Part shown: positions 52,870 to 63,295 of the stretch, piece by piece | Numbering within the stretch: the first letter of the stretch is position 1 | Layout of the letters: every line of letters begins with the position of its first letter | Notes under the pieces: model-generated | Told to the model about the DNA's origin: nothing | What the model saw: only the letters and a program-made list of their open reading frames with translations | Database searches by the model: none | Assembly: GCA_014529385.2 (NCBI GenBank) | Contig: CM043966.1 | Coordinates: forward strand, 88,872,587-88,936,586 | Source of the DNA: Adiantum capillus-veneris | Lineage: Eukaryota; Streptophyta; Polypodiopsida; Polypodiales; Pteridaceae | Reading direction: 5' to 3' | Length of the DNA stretch: 64,000 nt | Position numbers and translations under genes: made by a program

Positions 52870-54150
52870 GATGCCACAGGCCAAAGAGCTCTAGGGACAG
52901 GCTGCCAAAAAAGCGGTCGCCGTCTAGCTTCAGAGTGGACAAGTTGTGAGCTCGCTAATTTCTGAAGTGATAATGCCTTCAAGATTGTTGTTGTCTAGCT
53001 GCAGAAATGAGAGAGCTGGGGAACCCCACAAGCCTGAAGGTACCATGCCTGACAGTTAATTATTGTTGAGCCTCACCTGCTCAAGAGTGGCGCCAGGATC
53101 TGCAGAACTCCTCCAAAACATGGACTGAGGGGTAGAGGACCTGTGAAACCGCTGGAAGAGACGTCAAAGGTTGCCAATTTGCTCTCTGAGCCCAAACTCG
53201 GAGTCAGAGGTCCACTCAAATTGATATTGAAAATGGAGATATCTGTAAGTGAGGGGAGAACAACAAGACTAGACGGAAAGGGGCCGGTGAGGAGGTTCTC
53301 ATAAACATGGAAGCTGGAAAGCTGGTGGAAGTGGGTATACCCCCTGTGAGCATATTTTTTGCAAGGTCTAAATTGGCCAACTGGGTGAGGTTGCCTAGGC
53401 TGAAAGGGATGGGTCCTTCAGGAATATGGTTTCCGTAGAGAGCAAGCTGGGTGAGGCTTTTGAGGTTGGTGAGGCTCGCAGGAATTCTTCCTGCCAGACT
53501 ATTTACAAACAAATCCAGATTGGAGAGCTTGATCAGAATTCCAAGGGATGCAGGAATGGTTCCATGGAGATTGCAATTAGCCAACCAGAGATAGGCGAGG
53601 CCTGTCAGGTTTCCAAGCTCCTACGGGATAAATGCCGAATTGGAGAAGGGATTGTAGGCGAGATAAAGCTTCTCCAAATTGCTGAGATTGCCCAAGAAGG
53701 ATAGAATGGTGTCATTCAGTAGATTAGTTACAAGATCGAGCTCCTCTAGATGTGAGAGGCGAGCAAGGACTAAGGGATGGCACCCGTGAAGTTGTTGTAG
53801 CAGAGATTGAGCTGGCAAAGGGCGGCCATGGTGTCTATGGAGTGCGGCAGACTGCCCTCGAAGAGCTCCTCTAGATGTGAGAGGCGTGCAAGGACTAAGG
53901 GATGGCACCCGTGAAGTTGTTGTAGCAGAGATTGAGCTGGCGAAGGGCGGCCATGGTGTCTATGGAGTGCGGCAGACTGCCCTCGAAGAGGTTCCCTGAC
54001 AGGACAAGAGCACGGAGGTCAGTGCATTGGTAAAGCAAATGTGCCATTGATCAAGACAGCCTCGTAGCTCTGATCCGCAGGCAGTCCTCTTGCTCCCTGT
54101 CTCCCTCTCTTGACTTACTAAGCACACAATGGAGAAAATCATACTGCATC
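52870..54150 (-). pseudogene. HAESA-like LRR receptor kinase ectodomain pseudogene
   Basis: Minus-strand frames give successive leucine-rich repeats: CTDLRALVLSGNLFEGSLP and LRQLNLCYNNFTGAIP (then TAG), LSHLEELDLVTNLLNDTI, and LSNLEKLYLAYNPFSNSAFIP (then TAG). The frame 53584-53216 reads LANCNLHGTIPASLG, LSNLDLFVNSLAGRIP and LANLDLAKNMLTGGIP. The LANCNL.G.IP pattern is typical of the HAESA/HSL group of receptor kinases. A 125-bp tandem duplication at 53738-53987 and several stops and shifts disrupt it. Lower down LSGPLTPSLGSESKLATFDV is still readable near 53200, but no kinase domain is present. Confidence 0.75.
53738..53987. repeat. Tandem duplication, 2 x 125 bp, in the LRR pseudogene
   Basis: 53738-53862 and 53863-53987 are near-identical (start GAGCTCCTCTAGATGTGAGAGGCG, end GACTGCCCTCGAA). 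The unit is not a multiple of three. Confidence 0.93.
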
Positions 54151-55490
54151 TCCAACATCAGTCCTGCAAAATCTAATTAAAAGCGCACCCTTTCATGCAC
54201 ACAACAACTGCATTCTACAAACGCAGGCCGAGAAATGCTAACATAATTACACACCTTGACCCCATGTACTCATCCTCGCCAAGTGTGACTAGTGCTAGTA
54301 TGTGCAAGGTGACATGTCTCTCTTTTGCGCGTCCGCTTCTCAGCGATGGTGCACGCCAGCTCTCGATAGCTACTATATTAATTCAGCTCATGACAACAGA
54401 TTTGGCTCACCATATCTTATATAGCTAGTAGCGAAGAATCTGCAGCATCAACTTACCTCCCCTCAAAGCCCTCCAATCCCTTGTGCGAGTGTTCTGCAAC
54501 TCTTACCTTGTCAGGCGAGGCCATGGCTGTAGCTTCCATGGAGTTGTAACTGACTCATCACGGTCTTTTCCTAGCTTCCAGCAGAATCTAGTTTTGAGGA
54601 AAGCCTCAACAACACATCTTGCTCCAGGGTGTGTTCTAGATGTTTCAAAAAATTCGAGTATTCGAACTGACATCTCTCTTTGCATTTATATGGTTGGAGA
54701 TTGGAGATAGGGGATGAAAGCCAAGACCTCTTTTGGCGATTTTCATTGCTGCGTCCGATTGAGTCGAGCACAAATGTTGCAAGAAGCGAGGAGGAAAGGA
54801 GGAGAATGCAAGAGCTATTTCACTGATTTCAGAGGACTTATATCGTGCGGGTAAACTCCTTCATGTGCTCGGAGTCTCCCATTCTGGAGTCTGTAGCAAC
54901 ATCCAAGCTCTATATCTTGTTCACCACGCCTTGTCTTTCTATATGGGAGGTTGGAGGTACAACCAGTAGCGTGGGAGATGCCATTGCCAAGCAAGCAAGA
55001 TGCATTCATACAGAGGAGCTTGAGCCTTGGACACATGGCCGCCTGGCTGTACAATCAAGAGAAAGGCTATTCTCTGCCGATGTCATTTTGGAGGCTGGGG
55101 CAACGTAAGCGCAAGAGCTGGCCATCGGGCTCGAGGCGAGTGGGCTCTTATGAGTCAACGGCTACACAGCACAGCCCAGACGAGACTCTTTGGGGGACGC
55201 CATACCTCTCTTTCCAAACTAGTTTAATTCGAAAATGTGCCTTTACATTTAAGCCCGTAGACTTGCGCTATAGACCATGTTAGGAAGTAGGAAGTCTACC
55301 CACCGCCTTGCTGCATTAAATAGGGAGTGCCCCTCTATTGATTATGACAGCAGAATATGGAGCCTATCTATGTTACATAAATGAACACTATCCCATTAGC
55401 CAATCTCATAATTTCTTCACTCTCAAAAAGCAAGCTATTTTCAAAATAAAACCAAACTATTTTTCATTAGCAAAAAGGTAAACCATCACT
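54150..55490. other. Unassigned sequence
   Basis: Upstream of the LRR pseudogene. Frames up to about 110 codons occur but none is recognised. It may include the former promoter of the LRR gene. Confidence 0.45.
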
Positions 55491-55589
55491 AAGGCCTCAG
55501 TCCCTTTGGGGCAGGCCAAAAAGGATACCATCGGGAAAGATGAAAATCTAGCAAATGAAGATCTCGGCTTGTATCAATGTGATTACTAT

Positions 55590-56203
55590 GTGTGTGTGTG
55601 GAGATTTTTGGCAAGCACTAGAGGCTAGAGCAAAGAGAGAGAGAGAGATTTTGCTGAAGGTCCGATGAAGAACCAAAACAAAGAAGAGAGCAAATTCAAT
55701 CAACCGACCATGAGAAGAACGACTGATGGCTCTCATAGCCAATCAAAGTGGCAAAGAAGAACTTGTTTTTTGATTCTTTACTCGAAGTGAAATGTCGGAT
55801 GCTAATTGGTGTGCACAATGGACGCTTGTCTGTCGACCGACATTTTTGGACTTGTCGGACAAACAGGACACGGCAAGAGAGAGATAGCCTGCGCACATGC
55901 CCCGGTGCCGATGGGAAGCCGATCGAGGGTGAACGCTTTTTGTCTACCGGGAGTTTGCGCACATGCCAGAGCTCCGACGACTCTCGGTTGCAAAGTCAAC
56001 CACGTTTATCGTGCTATCAGGTGCCACAACCAATCACATCTCTCCTTTGCACAAACGGCTCTCCACCGGGGGTGACCGTTTAGGCTGCTGCAATGATGTT
56101 CCGATTGTGACGGTGAGAGCGCCGTTGGCCGTGTGCAGGGGCGTGGTGGGGCACTTGCGCTTTTGCACCGGAAATGGCCACCGTTGCTGTGCATGTGAGT
56201 AGC

Positions 56204-56237
<34 letters not shown>

Positions 56238-56250
56238 TTGCTTTAAATGG
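55590..56250 (+). repeat. Dispersed repeat R2, copy 2, upstream of the F-box gene
   Basis: 55600-55870 matches the reverse complement of 21180-20860: GCAAGCACTAGAGGCTAGAGCAA next to a GA run, GACCATGAGAAGAAC, CTCATAGCCAATCAAAGTGG and TGAAATGTCGGATGC. About 55870-56230 has no counterpart there. A (GA)n run lies at about 56208-56234. Confidence 0.72.
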
Positions 56251-56306
56251 TTTTTGTTGGCCTTTAGGGCGTTAGCGATTCTCTCTCTTCTCTCTCAGAG
56301 TGCCAG

Positions 56307-57866
56307 CCAGCATGATGAAAGCGGAAGAAGAAGGTTCATGGACGCCGGGTGGCCTGATCTTTAGGGAGCCAGGCCTCTATCATGGCCAGGCGGCGGAGAC
56401 TGGAGGAGGACGAGACCCAGAAGGGGAAGGGTTTGGGAAGCTGCGGATGCAGCGGCCTATCCACCCAAGAGGGTTAGTATTTTGAAGGCGGCTGTTGCCG
56501 CAGCTGCAGCTGGTGCGGCTGCAGGGGCAGCGGCAGCAAAAGAACGAAAAAAGCGATACTGGGCACTTAGACTGGATGCCTTTGTGGAGGGGCGAGAGCA
56601 GAACAGGCGTAAAACTGCGCAGGTGCTGTCCACCAGGGATTGGATAAAGAGAGCCAAGGCAGATGCTTTGAGTGGTGTGCATGTGGGCGGAGAACAAAGT
56701 CGATGTTGTGGTGGTGGGTTAGAAGGAGGAAGGCAGAGGAAGGCGGCGGTCGAAGAGCCAACAAGCAATGCGATCGACTTCTTACTGTTCCAACTTGTAT
56801 TCTCTCGGTTGCCTCTTCGCCAGCTTTTCCAACTACAATGTGTTTACGTGGAATTTGATGCTCAGAGGGCTGGCCTTGGCAGCGTTATACACAGAAGATG
56901 AGCAGAAGGAAGAGTACTGGTTTGCAATGTCTCCACTGCTCCCCTGTGATGAGCGAATTTGGAGCTTCAGAGCCTTCAGTAGCCAAGAATGGGCCTTTTT
57001 TGGGCTCCCTTTGCCTGGCTGCAGTCAGGGAAAACTGTTCAACTTACTTGGGGGCATGGGCTGCAGCCTTTTGCCCCAGCTGGAGGACACATTCTATGTG
57101 GGGCGCTGTCGTCCTCGTCTAGTCAGTCCTCATGTCTGCATTTGTGCACAATCCGGAGGCCCCTGATGACTACTCTGTTATTGTGTTCAATTGTCTCACA
57201 GGTTGGGTAAAGGTGCTTCCCCCTCTGCAGAATCCATGCTACCTCTCCAGGAAACCTGGCTTGACCACCCTTGGCTGCAAGATGCGCATGGCAGTTGACA
57301 ATAACGACCCCTCCCGGTACTACATCTTGCTGGCGCACGAGTTTTATGTTGGATGCACGTTCTACTTTGAGGTTTTTGATTCTAGAAGTGGTTGCTGGAG
57401 GGCTGGCCCGAACCTAGAAGCTGCCATTGCACGCTCTTCTAAGGTGCCCAATGCTGACTTCTTTTTCAGATCATCCGGTAAAACTTTTCTGGGGTACAAT
57501 GTATTAGAAGATGCGAGGAACAAGGTGGAAGTGGTCCCGATAAAGGGAAAGTTTGGCTGCCCACCAGTGTACTTGAAGTACAAAGGAAGCTTGCTAGTAG
57601 CCCGCAGCACGGGTGAGAGCAGTATTTGCACTGGATTTGAAGTGTGGGAGCTGAGACCCATTGCTTCTGGAGCAGCCTCTTGGGTGGAGGTGGCAAGCAC
57701 CCCTGAGCATCTCTGGGAGGGGCTTGATTGTGGCGATTGGGCGGTCAACATGTTTGCAGAGGGAAGCCTCTTCTGCATAACGTTCAAAGATGGGACGTTG
57801 CAGGGACAATTCAGGCCGCCGCTTGTGTATGACATTGCCCAAGACCGTGGTATTTCTTGCCCTTGA
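56307..57866 (+). pseudogene. F-box/kelch protein gene, apparently frameshifted
   Basis: F-box/kelch proteins are substrate adaptors of SCF ubiquitin ligases. A start near 56312 (MMKAEEEGSW) is supported by alignment with the copy near 20530. The frame then shifts near 56435, probably by loss of one G compared with that copy. It continues as YPPKRVSILKAAV, an Ala-rich run, KKRYWALRLDAFVEG and the F-box helix FLLFQLVFSRLPLRQLF (about 56780-56830). Another shift leads to YWFAMSPLLPCDERIWSFRAF (56920-56985), and a third near 57125 to the kelch-type part 57132-57866 (YSVIVFNCLTGWVKVLPPL, YFEVFDSRSGCWRAGPNLE, WVEVASTPEHLWE, VNMFAEGSLFCITF). Introns might explain some shifts, so an expressed gene is not excluded. 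Confidence 0.68.
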
Positions 57867-57867
57867 A

Positions 57868-58019
57868 GAGGGGGTCAACTAGCTTTGGCTGCATCTCGGT
57901 GCTTAGGCTGAGGTTAAGCAAGCATCTGCTCCTTACCCTGGGAGAGGGGGTCAACTAGCTTTGGCTGCATCTGGGTGCTTAGGCCGAGGCTAAGCATGCA
58001 TCTGCTCCTTACCTAGGGA
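57868..58019. repeat. Tandem duplication, 2 x 76 bp, just after the F-box gene
   Basis: 57868-57943 and 57944-58019 share GAGGGGGTCAACTAGCTTTGGCTGCATCT and GCATCTGCTCCTTACC. It lies two bases past the stop codon and so falls in the 3' UTR if the gene is transcribed. Confidence 0.9.
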
Positions 58020-58460
58020 GATGAGCAGATGCAACTTTCTATGGGGACAGGTACAACTTATGTTGCTCCAAGATGGTCATGGCTTTGGTGGCATATGTGG
58101 GCTTTATCTAATGGAAAGGAGGCCAGGACAGCAGGGTGGTGGTGACTCGCTTTGTGCAGCTCGTGCAAGGTACCGTCTTCTGTGGAAAGGGCTCAATACC
58201 CACCTTGTGAGCATAGCCTGCCTCCTATTCTAGTGTATTTATGTTTATGTTTTGGTGGCCCCCAATTACCTGAAGGGTCTTGCTTTGTTAGCATCTGAAA
58301 CGAAACGAACAATAAGAATGTCGCTTTTGATATGCTATAGCAGCAGCGAAGCCGACACTGATAGTTTTTATTTGGGGTCTCCCATCAGTAATGAGTATTA
58401 TTTTTTGATGTAATTATTGGAAGGCAGGCTTATGGCAGACGTCTCAAGGTAGCAATGTTT
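58020..58460. other. Unassigned sequence, possible 3' flank of the F-box gene
   Basis: No gene seen. AATAAGAATG near 58310 could serve as a polyadenylation signal. Confidence 0.4.
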
Positions 58461-59235
58461 GTGTGAGTTTTGAAAAAGCCTTTCCATGGGTCCTTCCCAA
58501 GAGGTTGCAGCGAGCCTTGGATTTGAACAGGTACAAGAAACCAAGTCATTGGTTCTGGTGTGTTGTCTTTGATGTAGCAAGTGCATTTCTTCTTGTTACA
58601 ATCCTTTTTGTTAACTTCTTCACTCTCACAATCAGCTTTCACGACAGGTCCAAGCATATTGTATTTGTAAGAAAAAGAAACTTGGATAGAAATAACATAA
58701 AACCAACATAGCACATCCTTCGTGACCCGTTCATTCACTAGCTTTGTGGGAAGCTTGAACCATTCATGGAGAAGAGATTCACAAACTTTTGCAAGGTTGT
58801 GCCCATTGAAGATAGAGTAGCCCTCTTAGCAGGCTTACTATAGGTTATGGACTCTTGGGCCTTGTTGACACTTATGGATGTGCCAAGAGTACATCTTGTG
58901 GAATCGTGCTTGCTTTTTGCAAGGCAATTGAAATCTGGCCTTAGGGATATGTATATCAGATGGCCTTCAAGCTCTTTGTTTGCGACATTGGTGCGCGAGT
59001 TTGAGGTTGCATGGGGAATGCCCTTTGTTGTTGGTGCGATAGATGGTTCCCACATCCCCATCATTGCACCAAGGGACAACCATGTTGACTACAATCGGAA
59101 AGATTTCCACTCTATTTTACTACAACTAAATGTAGTCGCTAATTGTTCAATATGAAATTTTGATGTTGGATGTGTCGGATTAGTGCATGACTCCTTGAAT
59201 TTCACTAGAAGTGAGCTAGGCCAAAGATGTGCAAG
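58460..59235 (+). pseudogene. PIF/Harbinger (HARBI1-like) transposase remnant
   Basis: A frame open at 58847-59155 carries RDMYIRWPSSSLFATLVREF, then VVGAIDGSHIPIIAPRDNHV and YNRKDFHSILLQLNV. The first catalytic Asp of the DDE_4 nuclease is in GAIDGSHI. After a TGA the same frame reads GCVGLVHDSLNFTRSELGQR with the second Asp in VHDS. Upstream frames give LEPFMEKRFTNFCKVVPIEDRVALL before a stop. The third acidic residue is not found. It could derive from a transposon or a domesticated HARBI1-type gene. Confidence 0.75.
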
Positions 59236-59480
59236 AGGGGTGTCACAAACTGCTGACGTGTCAAAGCCCTGAAGAAGGGAGCCAACTTGCAGATGCTGGT
59301 CGAGGGGCCTAAACCGTAAGAAGAACAAGTAATAGAAGAAGAAGTCCTACCAACTTATGGGGACCCCGTCCGATAGGGCCCCAAGTGACATAAAGGATTA
59401 AAATAAAGCAAGACTCACACACACAGACACACCAAAGAGACTTGCGTAAATTGATGATGTGGCTAATTTTCAAAAATTGC
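59236..59480. other. Unassigned spacer
   Basis: No feature recognised apart from a short CA-rich run near 59415. Confidence 0.5.
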
Positions 59481-59499
59481 ATTGACATGATGACATGGT

Positions 59500-59902
59500 A
59501 GGCTGTACGGATTTCCTCGTTTTGCGTTGACTGTTGTATAGACTTTCGTGGTTTACGTTGGTAGCTTTTGGGCATTGCTTTTGGACCAGATGCTTTTGAG
59601 TTTGAAGGCTTTTCACTGTAAAGTGCTTATGAGGCCTAGGGCCTTTAAATATGAGGTTAGGGCTATGCTCTGGCATGCTTCCTGGAGAAGGTGCAAAGTC
59701 TGGAGTACCTGCTTGTACTATGTTTATGTAATATAAAGAAATACCGAAAAAGGCGCCAAGGTTTGGAGCCAATACTCTCTGGGTTGAAATTCCGTCACTT
59801 CGTGTCGCGTGTCGTCTCTCTTTCAGTTCAGTTGTTAGTGGAGTGCTAAAAGTTTGTTCAATCTGTTCTTTTCTATTGGCACGTGGTGCCTGTCTTGTCA
59901 CA
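59500..59902 (+). repeat. 5' LTR fragment, diverged copy 3 of the LTR-like family
   Basis: Contains ATAAAGAAATACCGAAA at 59733-59749 followed by the hairpin GGCGCCAA/GGT/TTGGAGCC at 59752-59770, as in the copies at 12439 and 62328. It ends CTTGTCACA at 59902 directly before a primer-binding site. This shows that the family is an LTR and gives its orientation. The left end is uncertain. Confidence 0.65.
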
Positions 59903-59903
59903 G

Positions 59904-59914
59904 TGGTATCAGAG
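59904..59914 (+). promoter_or_regulatory. Primer-binding site, initiator Met-tRNA
   Basis: TGGTATCAGAG one base after the LTR end CACA. Confidence 0.82.
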
Positions 59915-59959
59915 TATCAAGCTTGTGCTTTTTTGAGAGCATATCGGTCCCACCAAAGA

Positions 59960-60513
59960 GCAGACAGAGCAAGATCGCACTTCCAAAGTTCACTGGAAAT
60001 ATTAGCTTCGTGCTCCAACCTCGGACTTACCAGCCACGCCCACCCTTACTTCATCACGCATCGGGCGCCCTCCCGTCTTCATCGCTCATGTCTTATAGGG
60101 CATAAGCCATTAAGATCACTTGCAAGAGAAGGATCCAACATTTGTTTCGAGCTGTTGTTTTTCTCAGAGGCAGTGCCATGCAGATATTGATAGCTACCAA
60201 GCAGCATACTCCAAATACTTGGCAAGCTTTCAAGAAAAAATTTGTCCGAAGTTATATGGCTTCTGACATCTTCCTTCGAAGTGCAACTTTTGGCAGAGTG
60301 GGATATTCTGAAATGCTTGCCTTGGAAACCCTAGCAGATTTTATCTTGAAATTTCTCTACATCTCTCAGTAGATGTCTCTTCTCGAGTTGATAACCTTGG
60401 AGGTTCGGTGTAATTGCTATCTTGGGACTACCATCGCCGCCAAAGAAACACCGTCTGTCCAAGAGCTGATGGACCATGTTGTGCTCGGCTACGATCTTAC
60501 GGAATGTACCTAA
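59960..60513 (+). pseudogene. Ty3-type gag remnant
   Basis: SKIALPKFTGN is readable near 59970. After frame changes, the frame from 60190 reads TWQAFKKKFVRSYMASDIFL and, past a TAG at 60370-60372, MSLLELITLEVRCNCYLGTT and then SVQELMDHVVLGYDL, ending near 60513. The W..F...F arrangement and the following helices fit a retrotransposon gag core. No knuckle, protease or pol follows. Confidence 0.6.
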
Positions 60514-61300
60514 CCTTAAATTTTAATGCAGGTTCCAGGATGGAAAGTCAGTCGACCTTTCGAGCTCGATTGATGTCGAGATTACTTGTTTAAGTTTGAA
60601 TTTTGTTTGACTTGTGTTGGAGAACTTGTTTGGTGATCCTGTTTGGAATTTGTTTGAAATGGATGGTATCTGTTTTGAACATGTCTTGGTGCCGATTTGT
60701 ATTGTTTTACTCTGGTTTTAATACTGGTTTCATTGATTGGTGATTTTACTCCCGGGTGGAGTAGTGAGATGTTGTTTTGCTATTGTTTGAACTTCCGAAC
60801 GACGCAAACAGGATGTCTGGGGAGCGTTCGGTTGTATGCTTGTAAAATAATTGTTGTTGTGACTCCCGGCTCGGACTTGGATGGTTATGCGGGAGGAGTA
60901 TTAAGAAGTCTGAGCAGAGGTTACTCTCAACACCTCCAAACGACGCAGGCTGCGGTCTGGGGGGCGTTTGGTTGTAAAAGGCCTCTATATCTGATAGGTG
61001 CAGCAGAATGAATGTTGTTTTTTTCTCAAGATTAGTGATCCTTATTGTTGAAGGTTCCTTTCAGTTCTTAGGGAAAGAGAGAGCTTTCCGTCTTATGGAG
61101 AGTGCTATGATCACGAACAAAGTGAGTGGATTGTGCGTGCAAGTGAATGAAACTGAGAGAAGGAGAGAGAAGAGATACGACACCCGAGAGGTTGTAAAAC
61201 CCTCCTCCGAAGGCCCCACTCGTCGGCGAGAGTGGTCTATTCTTTGATTGCACAAAGGTGTACAATGCGTATGCGATGGACTATGCAACTTGGTCTATGC
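60514..61300. other. Noncoding stretch with two related stem-loops
   Basis: No gene recognised. Stem-loops lie at 60795-60831 (CCGAACG with CGTTCGG) and 60936-60971 (CCAAACG with CGTTTGG). Both have ACGCA at the start of the loop and TCTGGGG near its end. Confidence 0.5.
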
Positions 61301-61301
61301 C

Positions 61302-61306
61302 GATGA

Positions 61307-61334
<28 letters not shown>
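61302..61334. repeat. (GAC)n microsatellite
   Basis: GAC triplets with one GAT interruption. Confidence 0.9.
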
Positions 61335-61337
<3 letters not shown>

Positions 61338-61745
61338 TGAAATCTGAGATCTTCTAATCGCTGAATTTCGGAACTGTTTCGGTGGCTGAAAATGACTGTT
61401 TTGGCTGCGTTTTCTTGGCTGAAAAATGAGGTTTCTTAGGGCTGAAAACTGATGGTCTTTATGGGCTGAATCTGCTACACTTTAGGTGAATAATGCCGGT
61501 CTTAATTTGCTGCTGAAATCCAAAAACGCTAGGGAGTGAAATTGGTCCTTCTGTCGCCGGGGTTCTGCAAATGCAAAAACGCTAGGCTGATCTGCAGTGT
61601 CGTGATGACGCCGGGGCTGATCTGCTCTGCACAAATCGCCAAGGCTGATCTGATGCAAAAACGCTAGGTCTTCTGTGGAGAAAACGCCAGAGTAGTCGCA
61701 GGGGTTGGTCTTGCTGAGAAGTTGCCTGTTGAGCAAGGTGCTCCT
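61335..61745. repeat. GGCTGA-rich leader-like sequence
   Basis: GGCTGAA or GGCTGATCTG recurs about ten times, and CAAAAACGCTAGG three times. A similar GGCTGAA-rich tract lies in the leader of element 1 (minus strand, 10480-10610). It may be the leader of another retroelement; no LTR was found beside it. Confidence 0.45.
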
Positions 61746-62120
61746 GTTGCCTCTTCTGCCAGAAAGTGCTAACTTGGGTTTGCTTACATATTAACTTAGC
61801 AAAATTGCCCTACCTACTTTTGTTGGAAAGTCACTTAAAAATAATAAGTGAAAATAACCAATAAATAGGAAAATAGGCTAAATGCATTGGAAAATTCCCC
61901 TAACTAATGCTAATGGATTCTGATGGGAATTCCGATGATCATGCTGTGTGCAACCGGAGGATATGCATCTATGCTAAGTGACTCGGCATGTACGGTCTAC
62001 GAATAGACTCACAAAAGTGCCAAATCATTGCTAATCTAGACTTGACTGAACTGATTGAACCCTGCTGTGGTGTAGCTTGTCCACGGACACATAGGGTTGG
62101 GATGTGTCACGTGACATCCC
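61746..62120. other. Unassigned sequence
   Basis: No coding frame, RNA gene or clear repeat seen. Confidence 0.5.
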
Positions 62121-62124
62121 CTGA

Positions 62125-63295
62125 AACCGGCCTGTACTTTCAAAAAGGGCGGTAGACTTTAGACTTAAACCTTATTTGCTTTCACCCATTTAATTTGTCG
62201 TCCACTTTACCTGTACTCTCAAGACACAACAAAGGGGAAAGGGATACAGTCTGCTAGAATGCACCTGTATGAGAAGACCGACACCAGATTGGCACCTAAC
62301 TTAGGTGCCCCTTTCGGTATTTCTTTATTGTTCAAAAGAGGGAATAAACGCTGTGGTTCCCTACAAGCTGCCCCGCACAAACATGGCTGAATTTCAACTG
62401 TTCCGGCCCGATTTCGGTAGCATAACTATACTAGGACCCTTCACAGTCAGTATTCCCACGCATTGGCTGACTTTCCTGACGCATACGGGCACTTTGCAAA
62501 ACCTGGCGAGAATCTGCAGCACGCTGAATTCTCTGTTTTCAGCCCCGAAAATGCGTCAGATCACTTGTACAGCGGTCCCCTCGCGTCCCCGAACCTCCTG
62601 GGGGTATTAGGGACCGTTTAGGGCCAAAACCCTAAACTTGCAAAAATACACAGCAGGCTTTAATTTACTGTTTCGGGCTCCGTTTCGCGTGCCTGTCGCA
62701 TCCGTAGCAAGTCCTCGAGCTCCCGCACCTGTAGGGCTACTTGCCCTTTGAATCGGACGAGATTTCGGGCGTGAAACCTCTCCGAATCACCTGTACCTGC
62801 GAGGGATTAGCCGCTAGCTAATCCAGTACCTGTGCAAGAGGCTCTTGCCTCGGCAATCGTGCATGAACCCACACAATTGTACATTGGTCAATTGAAAAGC
62901 CCACTATAGGGGCATAACATACTGCCATAGGGGAGAGAGAGGGCAGTGCGTAGCGTGCAGGGCATCACTCCTGGCACCGCACTGTACATAGGAGGGAAAG
63001 GAAGCACTCCATAGCTCTTAACCTGTGATAAAATCTGCAAATCAGCCCCTCCTCCCTTCAAATTCAGCGCCACTTCTTCATGCATCAGGAAAGTGCACCA
63101 GAATGTGCCACATGGCGCATTTACAAGCATTTTCCCGTTTCGGGGTTGTCGCCTAAAAATCTCCCAACCGGTTGCCCAGTTGACTTCACGGTAGAGTAAG
63201 AAAATGTTCCCCTTGTCATTCCGGAGGTAGTGATGCAAACACATCTTCAGGTCCCAAAATAGCAGTTTCCTAAATTTTAGGAGATACTGCCATTG
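62125..63295 (-). repeat. LTR-like block, copy 2, inverted and uninterrupted
   Basis: The reverse complement matches 7880-8160 joined to 11829-12650, so it shows the state of that block without element 1. It includes the motif at 62312-62328 and the near-perfect hairpin GGCACCTAA/C/TTAGGTGCC at 62291-62309. No coding frame is convincing. Confidence 0.75.
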
